From assembly GCA_964386705.1 (NCBI GenBank), contig CAYLTY010000018.1, forward strand, positions 1 to 64,000: a stretch of 64,000 nt of DNA, written 5' to 3'. Shown here piece by piece: positions 49,701 to 54,824 of this stretch (positions are counted from its first letter, which is position 1; every line of letters begins with the position of its first letter). Below the pieces are notes generated by a model. The model did no database searches, had not been told where the DNA came from, and worked only from the letters and a program-made list of their open reading frames with translations. The translations under genes were made by a program, and so were the position numbers. This DNA is from AM-0621 sp964386705 (GTDB lineage Bacteria; Planctomycetota; Planctomycetia; Planctomycetales; Planctomycetaceae).

Positions 49701-52700
49701 TACCGTGACAGGTACGACCGCGGCCGACGAATTCACTGTAACGCCAGCCGCGAATGCCGTGACGGTCCTCTTGAACGGTAATGGCCAAGGCGTTGCCGGG
49801 GGCTCGGTTGGCCCGGATATTTATGGATCCGGCATCTCGACGACAGACTTCACGCTCGATGGCAATGCTCCAACAACCGCCGTCGGTGATACCCTCCGAT
49901 ACAACGGGTCGGGTATTGCCACCATCGCGACGCCAACCAGCGGAAAACTGACTCAGACTGGCGGCGTGGATGTGTCGTTCACATCGATTGAAGATCTGGA
50001 TCCGCTGAATCCGCTGGCGTTCGTCATCAGTGCTCAAGCTCTGGCGAACAATGGCAGCCCAGACGCGTTCCGCGCTGCACTGAATGGTGCTCGGACGGAA
50101 GTGACACTCAATAACGCGTTGCTGTTCTCCGAAGACGTTGTCGACGTTCTGTCTTTGACGATCAACGGGTCGAATGACAATGACTCCCTGACTGTCGATC
50201 TGACGGCCGGTAACCCCACTCCGGCAGGCGGAATTACATTTGCTGCTGGGTCTCAGGTCAGTGCTGATTCCTTCAGCCTGATTGGCACGGCGGGCACGTC
50301 GGCGACCTACACGCCCAGTGCAACCACGAACGGCACCTCGACCATTCAGTACGGCACATCCAAGATTTCGCTGACCGGTGTTGAGCCCGTCAGCGTGAAT
50401 ACTCTGAGCAGTCTGACTGTAGTTACTTCAGGTGATAGTGACGTCTTGACCGTCGACGCTCCGTCGGCGGGAGTGAATCGCATCAGCGGTACGAGTGGTG
50501 GTACCGGCTTCAGTGCGATCAGCTTCACGAACACGACTGCGGTAACGATCGACGCCGCCAAGAATAGCGTTTCGGCAGCAGACACCGTGACGATCTCTAC
50601 GGACCTTTCCGCGACGGGTCTGACCAGTTTCACGATCAACACCGGCAAGGGAGCCGATGCCATCAACGCATCCGCTACCACTTCGCTTGGTGTGGTTGTG
50701 AATGCGGGTAGCGGCAATGATACGGTCACTGTCAGTGGCGGTAATGATACCATCAACGGCGACGGCGATAGCGATACCATCGTCCAGACTGCGAGCGGTA
50801 CCCAGACGCTGTCGGATACCCAGCTCACGGGTACAGGTACCGATGCGATCTCGGGGTTCGAGTTCGCGAATCTCTACGGTGGTGCGGGGAATGATACGAT
50901 CGACGGCAGCGCGTTTACCGGTCGCATGTTCATTCTGGACAGCCTCGGCAACAACGTGCTGAGCGGTGGTTCGGGCAACGACACGATTCAGGGTGGTAAC
51001 AACGCGGACACGATCTTCGGCAACGGCGGCAACGACTCGCTCTCTGGCAATGGAGATAAAGACTCGATCGTCGGCGGCGCTGGCAACGACACTCTGCGAG
51101 GTGGAGCTGGTAACGACTCGCTGACGGGTAACGAGGGCGACGACACATTCTCGCCGGTCAGCGGTGCCGACATCGTGATTGAATCTGGCGCGGCGAACTT
51201 CGTCATCACGAATACAAGTTTGACCGGATTGGGGAATGACACCTTCATTGGTCAGTCGGATAGTGCCAGGATTACCGGTGCGATCCTGACACTCAGCAAT
51301 GTCGGCGGGAAAATTGACGCTTCTGCGTTCGATAAGTCGTTCGGCGTTGTGCTCTACGGTGGTTCCGGCAACGACACGCTGATTGGCAGCCCGGCTGGTG
51401 ACTCGTTCTTCGGGCTCGAAGGTAACGACTCGATGACCGGCGGACTGGGCAACGACCTGCTCTACGGTGCCGCAGGACGCGATACGCTGAATGGCGAAGG
51501 TGACAACGATCGCCTGTTTGGCCAAGGTGGCAGCGGGGACCTGCTGACGGGTGGATTGGGCAATGACACGATCGATGGTGGTATCGGCGACGACCGCCTG
51601 TTCGAGTCTGGCAACGTGAACTTCACGCTGAGTGACACCGCTCTAGGCGGTCTTGGCAGTGACAAGCTGATTGGTGTTGAAACCGCGACGCTGATCGGTG
51701 GGGACGGCGCTAACATCATTAACGCGTCAGCGTTCACTGGCACGACTGTGATCAGCGGCGGTGCTGGCAACGACACCATCACTGGCGGTGCAAACCTGGA
51801 TCAGATCAACGGCAACGCTGGCAACGACTCGATCGTGGGTGGCGCAGGCAACGACACCATCAGCGGTGATGCTGGAAATGATGCGATGGACGGCGGTGCG
51901 GGTACTGACACGCTGACCGTCAGCATTGACGCGAATATCACGGTGACTGCGACGCAGGTGATTGGTGACGGCACCGACACCTATGCGGGCTTCGAGATCA
52001 GCGTTCTGACCGGCGGCGCTGGCAACAATCTGATCGATGCTTCTGCGAGCAGCCTGACGAGCTTCCTGACCGGCGGTGCCGGCAACGACACGCTGGCGGG
52101 CGGTTCGAGTAACGACGTGATGGACGGTGGCACCGGAACCGACTTCGTCTCTCAAGCTGGTACGAACGTCGTACTGACGAATACGGCCCTCGTGGCTGGT
52201 GCTGGTAACGATCAACTGGTCTCGATTGAGGCCTTCCGACTGTTCGCTGGTGCGACGTCCAGCAAGCTCGACGCCAGCGCGTTCACGGTTGGCAATGTTT
52301 CGCTCATCGGCGGTGCCGGTAACGACACATTGCTGGCTGGTTCGGGCAGCGACAGCCTGGATGGTGGCGATGGCAACGACTCGCTCGTCGGCGGTGCCGG
52401 AGCTGACATTCTCGGCGGTGGCCTGGGCAACGACACGTTGCGTGGTGGTGAAGGCAACGACGTCCTCAACGGTGGCAGTGACAACGACGTCATGTTCGGT
52501 GAGGCTGGCGACGACGGAGCCTCAGGCGGTTCCGGTGACGACAGCATCGAAGGCGGGACCGGCAACGACAACCTCAACGGCGATAACGGCAACGATACGC
52601 TGCGAGGCGGTGACGGTGTCGACATCCTCAACGGTGGTCGTAACAACGACACCATCTACGGCGATGCCGGTGATGACTCGCTGTACGGCGATCTGGGTGA

Positions 52701-52962
52701 AGACGGCCTGAATGGCGGAACCGGCAACGACTTCCTGCTGGGCGACTACGGCAACGACACGTTGCTGGGTGGTGTAGGTAACGACTCGCTGTACGGCTCG
52801 GCCGACAATGACACGCTGGTTGGTGGTGACGGCGACGATTTCCTGACCGGGCAGGGTGGTTCGGACAAGATGGCAGGCAACGCTGGCAATGACCAACTGG
52901 TCGGGCTGGCGAGCGAAATCGACGAGGCCTTCACCGAGGCGAACTTCCCGAACCTGATGTAA
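34792..52962 (+). CDS. Giant repeat protein with C-terminal RTX-type calcium-binding repeats
   Basis: This 6056-residue protein (18.2 kb gene) has a basic N-terminus (about 25-50, rich in Arg/Gln) and the motif LETRTVPAV at about 52-60, like the LExRxxPA motifs at the start of many giant planctomycete surface proteins. There is no ordinary signal peptide. About residues 1150-4870 are at least sixteen divergent units of roughly 100-200 residues. The last part (about 5300-6030) is RTX nonapeptides (GGxGNDTLxGG), also seen in small clusters near 640-700 and 4000-4060. I found no cysteine while reading. RTX tails bind calcium and often direct type I secretion; here they may fold the protein at the cell surface. 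No transporter gene is adjacent. The ribosome binding site before the ATG is weak (GAGA), so a later Met (for example at 34822) cannot be excluded. Confidence 0.93.
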   Translation: MTTSKTGSILMFFTPWLSSLRTKMRRNKARVRRQSQQSLVRQQALNREIQFLETRTVPAVMLTGTVTTTITVQDLLGTSDTVNISQIGTTLDVTLATGFFDPGSTTGGISYLDNFGVPTLPQLSRHAVVANATAMASLFQLSVQMGDGNDNVTVSATSGTPLRLSGININGGLGSDNIDIGASGLFLTAVPFAPLQIFNVEAITQLNPTSASGAISVSGTTNLSSAGPVNISNPFNTFNGNVGISAPADDVFLGAQTDVTLQSLTAANATIDTSQGNGDIAQTPFGSVTVFGLTTINAGTGTVDLANLANDFNRISVDAFDVDLQDQSAIEFVGAGAAGSQVANDLLVAADGVFVHADITVGRDLVIDASAGVGNIEDFLITAVGYGFLAVGRSTTLTVQTTDDISLGLSHNLNGPGGVLTIVQVNNVLINNIDDLNVSVQSVLGNATITASGDITDSGGVIVAGATNLVATGNVILNDANNDFASLSLSAGLAATIVDVDDLILSGVSANGAVDISASGLLSVAADVTGSTIHLSALEGVASSSTDNLSISNAKVQSSSGDITFDVADDFLINSSALISAGSGGKKLIINLDNKSDNDTFGSVSSLVGNYLTSRIDIIGGAQADYIDTSKLPSNAVSILGAAGNDTLLGTDVGDTLIGGSEDDSIVASGGADYLDGGTGADTILAGNGSDTVFAGAGTDTLNIYYESGTITADAGTEDDIINITDSGTGAPGGITVTGNDGNDLINAVPLRAINSPVAPTLVIDGGNPTAAPGDILLVNLTDPLIGPTITTGPNGSGDGGINVVSSKYGDISFTSIEELLSNANANRTYSADNHTVGHVNDGAADVFSFSVSSGIVDVFIDSKRVDRVPLVGLQSVTFNGSSDDDTLILDQSKQSLAVNVNLNANALGATAGSDRLQLLGGVATDITYRPTGAGLSDGAIDFAAAKVNLAAVEQVQIEGFARGSVVPSASQNTYTLQAGTTTDAMSATVNSFDLVSSTPGSRVSFVTVPDVTIDVGASDGATPNDAVTFANNALRSEATLGTLLVRTGPGSDTVTFQDADFRLLGTGSGITIDGGVATDTLRAIATADVEEVAVGFTLGATSDSAGFIRSSAASTVTTVALIGFSGEAAELTGNATNNSFDLGGWNRLGTAIIDGLGGSDSLTGLDVSGTKNLWNITGSNQGDVGGFDFFNVENLNGGAVASDEFQFSVNGKIDGQIFASGGTDTLNFSAYNTPVTFTLIANDPTGYQGFSPAVTNGFAGVDSLTGGASTDDSVTGLNVASTWDIDGTNTVQDNTFGRVLGFSNIERLDGGSNNDTFLVSGVQANQIRANAGNDTLRFQTTFSQLIGLFEAGLGNDTLDFRNFATARSVVLTSNATDGYAGTESSITQTFSGVDTVFGGSSNSDTLTTLNVASQWVINGRNRGTYIDSSTVRTLTFGDATDAAGVRGFENLTAGSDFDTFTFTNTGSIGGNLNGGGNFDSLIGDGSRPDETFTIDAVNGGTFQATAGNIIGGRFSNIETLVGSAGEDTFIFTNTGSLQGPIDGVGGNDTLVGDNDGNAFHVTVQDGGTLAGKVNTLALSALDFTNIETLAGGSGADTFLVDAVVVGNLVGNSGNDTFTFNTIGAVFGSIFGGTGTDTIIGDDDGNLFNITGDASSGSQVAAVGRGSLATKTTLFTDIENLTGGAADDSFNFTAFGSLAGNIAGLGDGPGGDIISGDDDGNFFNVTSANTGSLLGKTTSFTGVENLFGGQGDDTFALNANLGTSADGGVTWLGGNISSFVGRDTLLVGPSATVGGNVSTGELTDTIDVRGRIVGTVDAGVDDDVFILQNGAVFNNQLTGSSGNDSFSIEGTVTLNNELRGGAGNDTFTFLTAGKLNQQVNGEADSDTIVGDDDGNLFTVSATNAGTLAAHGLVSNLDFINVENLTGGALDDTFNINANLDGNITSLAGVDVVSVGVGRTVGGNITTGDGADTVNVAHNAQVIGTISTGNDNDAINVDFQSGLGAVTRTLVIDGGAGTDILNLTGNDSAGTTTYSVGPAASAATLSYSGGMLTQPTTLSNVESVNDQMVTANLIVNSSTGPETINVIDSTTAGFTEVNFNGAFRPYVFQGKTTLTVNGNDGNDTINLNNPNRAVGLTTINANGNAGNDTLNLRVAFSGALTGGDGNDSFVYTNGVVLTGTISGDAGTDTINASAFTSGILTTITGTTVDGFTGTSTNLLSGGFAGFAGIDSLRAGSGIDTLNNTTLNADWEIDGTNRLIDQATTLPFAFQAFENLNGGSNIDLFTVTGNQAVTVTGGAGADSLIFADGGVLSGPFDGGTGIDTLSFAGYTTSRAVTLTSNGVDGFAGTTLAVNGNFTNVDSILGGASTGDSLTGLGVSSKWELDGGNRYIDQSNSRSIAFSAVENLIGAGGSDLFEVTGTQANNITGGAGDDEIRFLDGAALTVGSTIDGGADSDVVNFSAYTTAVTAFASLYSNVEEILGGMSAGDVIAGGSGIDTFTVTDANQGAINGVAYRSFENINAFGGNDLISFVGTGTLTGSVTGGSGTDTLNLAGLPGTLTVNITGIGGTDGVLGTQAAMSGFNNIDAIVGKGADTVVGAPTVATWTVGASDSYSTGGRTAALSGFTTLVGGGAVDTFNINANASRTIQGQAGDDVVAIAAGVALSGTPDGGADNDTFRLGTGATVTGVNGGTGTDTLSFSTSTAAVTVNIGGAGTTDGYTGTTAAVINGFDNVDVVAGSQAATDVLNGRNAISNWVLSASSTYTDPGLARTLGFSSFETLNGGNQVDTFTINSAQTASLNGNAGDDAFTFGADAGRLTGAIAGGTGTNSLSFSGFTTTAANVTLTSNNGNGYSGTAGSLITGGFSSIRTLVGGAGLADTLTGQNVNASWLVDVANTYTDNTTTRILGFSGYENLTGGSNPDTFLVNAALAGSISGQDGNDVVDVASLGTGSVGGNISTGNGIDEIFLHGNAGFGGTLDAGADTDLIQIEYLGAANRTFSLNAGAGNDTFRLLGGEPAPAATSSISYQVGPTSTQGTVVASIDNGTKFTQTISFDGFTANSASEIIESRMTVDRFDVSGSTSADTINVIDGQANYTRVTFNNAFTAIELQNTAKLQVLGQGNADIITLNNPNKGAGLTVTNVDGGTGDDTINVLVSNKGDLVGNTGDDKFVISNGVTLTSESVMTVAVNGGSPTVAGGDGVDTLDLQASTSSLNAALTGTSSGGFDGTINLVVPAFTFGFTRIDSLVGSLQIDALAGLAADATWQLDGTNTYIEDTTNRSLAFSSFETFIGNGSKDKFQISGAQTGTIDGNSGDDTFQFMTDDATFNGTIEGNLGNDTLDFSSLSSASALVSLTLLGFVDGFDGTVPQIVNGGGGAGFSNINIAIGSNGAGDKLTGRDAVSAWAIGPTKIYQDSGSSRQFTFSGFDSLAGGSVGDTFNITGTQSVNISAGAGDDFVVLADGAALTGQIDGGDPTTAPGDTIDFSAYTTAIEISLSNYTNFESVISGTPNDTLLGSSGDDVFTVSGAGSGTFNGIAFTGFSSLDGLEGNDSFTFTSNAGTLTGTIEGGEDSDTVSFSGVTSNVALSLISIGGVDGFNADDAGALATGFNDINSFVGSAAAGDSLTGINVDASWAVGPTSGYQASGVLLGFSAFENLIGQNGIDTFSLFNTNSLNITGGGGADSVSLASLASLTGNVSLGSGNDRVVLADQATITGTVDAGADVDTLDLSGTVSAQTIQLTAANVMNGGFNALLTATGGGISGGIASLDTLIGGSGDDVLTGIAATAAWTINTTNSTYVASAQTLTFSGIDNAVGGSGSDSFQVAGPVTIDLAGGDGADTFNIQSNVTVTGTLDGGAGDDTFKFSTVIAIDKVTFVGGADNDTLDFSSGITPVALKLTAVTTVETVIGTGSSDTLVGTSGKDSFTISVANNRGTAGSLNFQSFENLDGGADDDTFSFSDGFGVTGIITGGGGIDTLNYSAYTSGVTVNLSSGSSTNVTGGVVGIENVTGGVSNDKLTGSALANVLVGGDGNDTLADGAGDDSLDGGIGDDTYVLTPGSADVVTDASGTDGLDFSSSAGPISINLDFNGAQQVLGSHTLNLSGSTFESFVGSAANDTVTGKDIGVNRTVNGNGGNDKFITADNSLNSWNITGANETKLLNTSLVSIENLVGGSDDDNFIFDNGASISGTIDGGGEANDDEVTYAKYMTAVTIDLARLTNIESVVGGSTGSDTIQGANSNTSFDITGSNAGKIGTVNFAGVENLTGGTANDTFTFTSTGSLSGSVGADGGTGSDSLVLAELDDDIVLNAAGTVGFGGFVDNINTKFANISSISAGTGDDTLTGTDSISTWGVDGTNDYQSSSKTLNFSGVENLVGGSGADTFAISGAQTVEISGGNGDDTISFATGASLTGLADGGVGSGDRLIFNGSTGESIALIGASASGFSGASTSVPTFTNIDSIQGSSEIDTLQGVGGDATWTLNSTTGNNYQDVGGKLLFSNIDSLTGGAGLDEFQVTGVHGVSLSGSGSNDVVRFLTNGSALSGKIDGGTGSDDHLDYSALTSSVSVNIENLSNVERVIGGGSASDTLLGKSAAPGSTFQVTAANAGSVDGIGFTNFETLSGGSGADVFDFENGGSVSAVVGGGGTDTIDLRSVSTVRSVSLNSAASNGFTGTEAVAGTFTGVDVILGTSLVGDTLSGINADSTWDVTAADPRSVTVSGRVLSFQGFDTLIGNGSQDTFNLSGPIVGLTMNGAGGDDNFVFAAGASLTGNLLGAGGVDTVNLAAIAAAQTIDVSGLGSTNGFDLEIDVVTGAVTNIDNIIGTTSSDTLNGLDASGTFSLGATHSYVSGGRTLTSSSIETHVGGTGVDTFNIQANQLAAGVAFSAVGSGGADTFNVTFAAGTSLGTNTALALTGNAQNSGLRDIVNINANVAGDGVRTVGLDYSSTAAGSVAITGFGGASFTTGSIESINVNGDSANNDLLTVTGTTAADEFTVTPAANAVTVLLNGNGQGVAGGSVGPDIYGSGISTTDFTLDGNAPTTAVGDTLRYNGSGIATIATPTSGKLTQTGGVDVSFTSIEDLDPLNPLAFVISAQALANNGSPDAFRAALNGARTEVTLNNALLFSEDVVDVLSLTINGSNDNDSLTVDLTAGNPTPAGGITFAAGSQVSADSFSLIGTAGTSATYTPSATTNGTSTIQYGTSKISLTGVEPVSVNTLSSLTVVTSGDSDVLTVDAPSAGVNRISGTSGGTGFSAISFTNTTAVTIDAAKNSVSAADTVTISTDLSATGLTSFTINTGKGADAINASATTSLGVVVNAGSGNDTVTVSGGNDTINGDGDSDTIVQTASGTQTLSDTQLTGTGTDAISGFEFANLYGGAGNDTIDGSAFTGRMFILDSLGNNVLSGGSGNDTIQGGNNADTIFGNGGNDSLSGNGDKDSIVGGAGNDTLRGGAGNDSLTGNEGDDTFSPVSGADIVIESGAANFVITNTSLTGLGNDTFIGQSDSARITGAILTLSNVGGKIDASAFDKSFGVVLYGGSGNDTLIGSPAGDSFFGLEGNDSMTGGLGNDLLYGAAGRDTLNGEGDNDRLFGQGGSGDLLTGGLGNDTIDGGIGDDRLFESGNVNFTLSDTALGGLGSDKLIGVETATLIGGDGANIINASAFTGTTVISGGAGNDTITGGANLDQINGNAGNDSIVGGAGNDTISGDAGNDAMDGGAGTDTLTVSIDANITVTATQVIGDGTDTYAGFEISVLTGGAGNNLIDASASSLTSFLTGGAGNDTLAGGSSNDVMDGGTGTDFVSQAGTNVVLTNTALVAGAGNDQLVSIEAFRLFAGATSSKLDASAFTVGNVSLIGGAGNDTLLAGSGSDSLDGGDGNDSLVGGAGADILGGGLGNDTLRGGEGNDVLNGGSDNDVMFGEAGDDGASGGSGDDSIEGGTGNDNLNGDNGNDTLRGGDGVDILNGGRNNDTIYGDAGDDSLYGDLGEDGLNGGTGNDFLLGDYGNDTLLGGVGNDSLYGSADNDTLVGGDGDDFLTGQGGSDKMAGNAGNDQLVGLASEIDEAFTEANFPNLM
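38290..49380 (+). repeat. Long diverged tandem repeat units inside the giant protein
   Basis: At least sixteen copies of a unit are recognised by a core of the form W-x-I/L-D-G-T-N-x-Y then RxLxFSxFENLxGG then DTFxVxG-Q (for example STWDIDGTN, ADWEIDGTN, ATWQLDGTN, STWGVDGTN). Spacing between cores varies. Each core is followed by an acidic G-N-D-T-F/L strand and preceded by F-x-x-I-D-S-I/L-x-G-G. The units have diverged at the DNA level, so no near-identical DNA repeats stand out. Confidence 0.85.
50690..52900 (+). repeat. RTX (hemolysin-type) calcium-binding nonapeptide array
   Basis: The encoded sequence is rich in GGxGxDxLxGG-type nonapeptides (GSGNDTVTV, GGAGNDTLRG, GDGDDFLTG) in several blocks separated by about 60-residue spacers. 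This is the parallel beta-roll fold that binds calcium between turns. It ends about 20 residues before the protein C-terminus. Confidence 0.93.
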
Positions 52963-52985
52963 GTCGGTGAGATCCACCAAGCGAA

Positions 52986-53014
52986 CGATCCCGTCACGTC
53001 TGTGAGCGGGATCG
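52986..53014 (+). terminator. Strong hairpin after the giant gene
   Basis: A 12-bp stem with one bulged G (CGATCCCG-TCAC against GTGA-G-CGGGATCG) closes a 4-base loop 24 bases past the stop codon. No U-run follows, so it may be a Rho-assisted end or an mRNA-stabilising hairpin rather than a classical terminator. Confidence 0.5.
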
Positions 53015-53092
53015 TGGCCGCTTTGAAGTCGGGCAGGGGACAACTTGCTTTCAGAACGTCACGAACTATTATTCGCCCGGCCAAGTTGACCC

Positions 53093-53179
53093 GGAGAGGT
53101 GGCAGAGTGGCCGAATGCACCGCTTTGCTAAAGCGGCGTGGGGGAAACTTCACCGCGGGTTCGAATCCCGCCCTCTCCG
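53093..53179 (+). tRNA. tRNA-Ser (anticodon GCU)
   Basis: The acceptor stem GGAGAGG (53093-53099) pairs with CCTCTCC (53172-53178), followed by discriminator G. The anticodon stem CCGCT/AGCGG (53120-53124, 53132-53136) closes the loop TTGCTAA with anticodon GCT (53127-53129), reading AGC and AGU. A long variable arm follows, the mark of class II serine tRNAs, then a T-arm with GGTTCGAATCCC. CCA is not encoded. Confidence 0.97.
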
Positions 53180-53188
53180 TATTCTAAT

Positions 53189-53228
53189 GGCTCTCTCGTA
53201 AATCCTTGCGAGGGAGCCGTTTGTGTTT
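53189..53228 (+). terminator. Terminator of tRNA-Ser
   Basis: GGCTCTCTCG (53189-53198) pairs with CGAGGGAGCC (53209-53218) with one T-G pair, giving a 10-bp stem and 10-base loop. It is followed by a T-rich tail (GTTTGTGTTTG). It begins ten bases after the tRNA and fits as its transcription end. Confidence 0.75.
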
Positions 53229-53266
53229 GCGGACCGGATTGGCAGCAGTCGTCGTCCGAACGCAGA

Positions 53267-54739
53267 TCAGTCCGACCTGTCGTGAGATGTGGTCGCCGAT
53301 GCCGGTCTGCTCCCAGAATCCTGCCAGCCTAGCACGTAGGTAATGTCCTGCATCTGATCCATGCGGCCATCATCGTTGACGCCATCAAGACCAACACTCC
53401 AGACCCGTGCGAATCCCGGAGCACGATAGTATTTCAACGGAGCCGGTGATGTCTCAAAGAGATCGTCGGGGATCTCGGGAATGATGTGCGGAACAAGTTC
53501 GGCGAGCGTCTTCGGGCAGTGGCTGTGTTCGCGAAGATAGATCTCCAAAGCCAGTACCGCCGTCACCAATTGGAACTTGGCCTGAAACTGATCAGAGAAG
53601 TCGATTCCATTGGGGCTCCGAAAGGGCTCCAGGATCGAATGATCAAAGTACCCCTCGATCTGCTCAGGAGTAGGCATCGTCCCTGCCGAAGCCGGGTCGG
53701 GATAGAAATAGTAATTGTCCGAATGTTGCCGACTGCGCTCGCGACGCGGCTTGTCCACCTGACTGAGATAGTTTCGGGTTTCGTGATTCAGACATCGTGC
53801 GAACAACTCGGGTTCCCCCAGCGAATACAACCCGAAGCGATCCCAGTCCAGGACTCGTTCCCACCCGTATTTCACCTGAATGGGCCCGACAGCCGTGAGC
53901 ACACTCGAAAGGCCGGCGTCCCTGCGCTTTGCCAGATGGTCAATCTGAAACGCAGTGCTGAGCGGCGGCCTGCGAACTGTCTCCTCGTTAAACTCCCGCA
54001 ACACGACGAGCAACAGCTCCTTGGTAACCACAGGATCATGAGCCCACCGAGCAAGTGCATCCGTCATGGAGCGAGCAATGCTCAGCCCCGCTATCAGCTC
54101 ACTGTTACCGCCGTGCTGCCCGATGTGGTTGCTCATACGCAATCCGGTCAGCAACACCTGCCAGGCTGAGTCAGGCCGCCCTTCATAGCACAATCTTGCA
54201 GCTTCCAGCCGCAAAAGCTGAGCGAGGAGGTCGATGCTTGTGGGCTCATCAGTGCATGTTAGAACCGCGAATTGATAGTCCCCGGCCAGCGTGTCTTGAG
54301 CTGATGACTTCTTTGCACCTTGTTGGCAGAACTCGATTGCGGCGCGATTGTTCCTGACCCATTCCTGAATCGAGTGAGGTAGCGCTGACCAGTTGTAGCC
54401 ATAAGCGCGTGGTCCACTGCGTTCGAATAGCAACCCATCAAACCCACTCACCTCTGCGTCGACCAGACTCGAGATTGCCTGCCTGTATTCGACGTACGCG
54501 TTCTGCTCGTCGGGAATCACTAAGTTGAGCACCGCTTGAGTATCAAACGGCTCTGGAGCGGCTGGCACTTTGAGGAGCCCGTAACCTCGCAGCAGCAGAG
54601 GCGACGCCAGTAGAAGCAACATCAGGAATGACGGAATCGCCACCTTCGGCCGCAGCCACCACGTTAGCCAGCTTTGTCGCCGTGAACTCAACTTTGGGGC
54701 TTGTTCCGGGCTGTAAGATGGAGTCAGGTCCGAAGTCAT
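53267..54739 (-). CDS. Membrane-anchored protein of a tandem paralogous family, copy 1
   Basis: This 490-residue protein has a cytoplasmic start, then WWLRPKVAIPSFLMLLLLAS, one transmembrane helix, and the family motif PEPFDTQAVLNLVIPDEQNAYVEYRQA. A long helical region follows. The C-terminus (VLALEIYLREHSHCPKTLAEL ... PEIPDDLFE ... LKYYR ... WSVGLDGVNDDG, quoted in parts) resembles the head of GspG-type pseudopilins, although there is no prepilin leader. The ATG at 54739 is chosen over an in-frame TTG at 54754; no clear ribosome binding site is seen. It is last of three tandem copies. No function is known to me; an exported protein with a pseudopilin-like module is the best description. Confidence 0.85.
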   Translation of the reverse strand: MTSDLTPSYSPEQAPKLSSRRQSWLTWWLRPKVAIPSFLMLLLLASPLLLRGYGLLKVPAAPEPFDTQAVLNLVIPDEQNAYVEYRQAISSLVDAEVSGFDGLLFERSGPRAYGYNWSALPHSIQEWVRNNRAAIEFCQQGAKKSSAQDTLAGDYQFAVLTCTDEPTSIDLLAQLLRLEAARLCYEGRPDSAWQVLLTGLRMSNHIGQHGGNSELIAGLSIARSMTDALARWAHDPVVTKELLLVVLREFNEETVRRPPLSTAFQIDHLAKRRDAGLSSVLTAVGPIQVKYGWERVLDWDRFGLYSLGEPELFARCLNHETRNYLSQVDKPRRERSRQHSDNYYFYPDPASAGTMPTPEQIEGYFDHSILEPFRSPNGIDFSDQFQAKFQLVTAVLALEIYLREHSHCPKTLAELVPHIIPEIPDDLFETSPAPLKYYRAPGFARVWSVGLDGVNDDGRMDQMQDITYVLGWQDSGSRPASATTSHDRSD

Positions 54740-54824
54740 TCGAGTTGTCCACAATCAACTTTAACTCGGTGGCGAGAGCACTTCTTGATCTGCCTCATCC
54801 AAGTGTCGCCAGGGGCTTGGGAAC

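Noticed and set aside
53002..53187. 61-codon plus-strand frame after the giant gene
   Set aside because: It runs through tRNA-Ser, so it is not protein coding.
53093..53228. tRNA-Ser as an integration site for a mobile element carrying the giant gene
   Set aside because: No integrase gene and no direct repeat of the tRNA 3' end was seen in the window.
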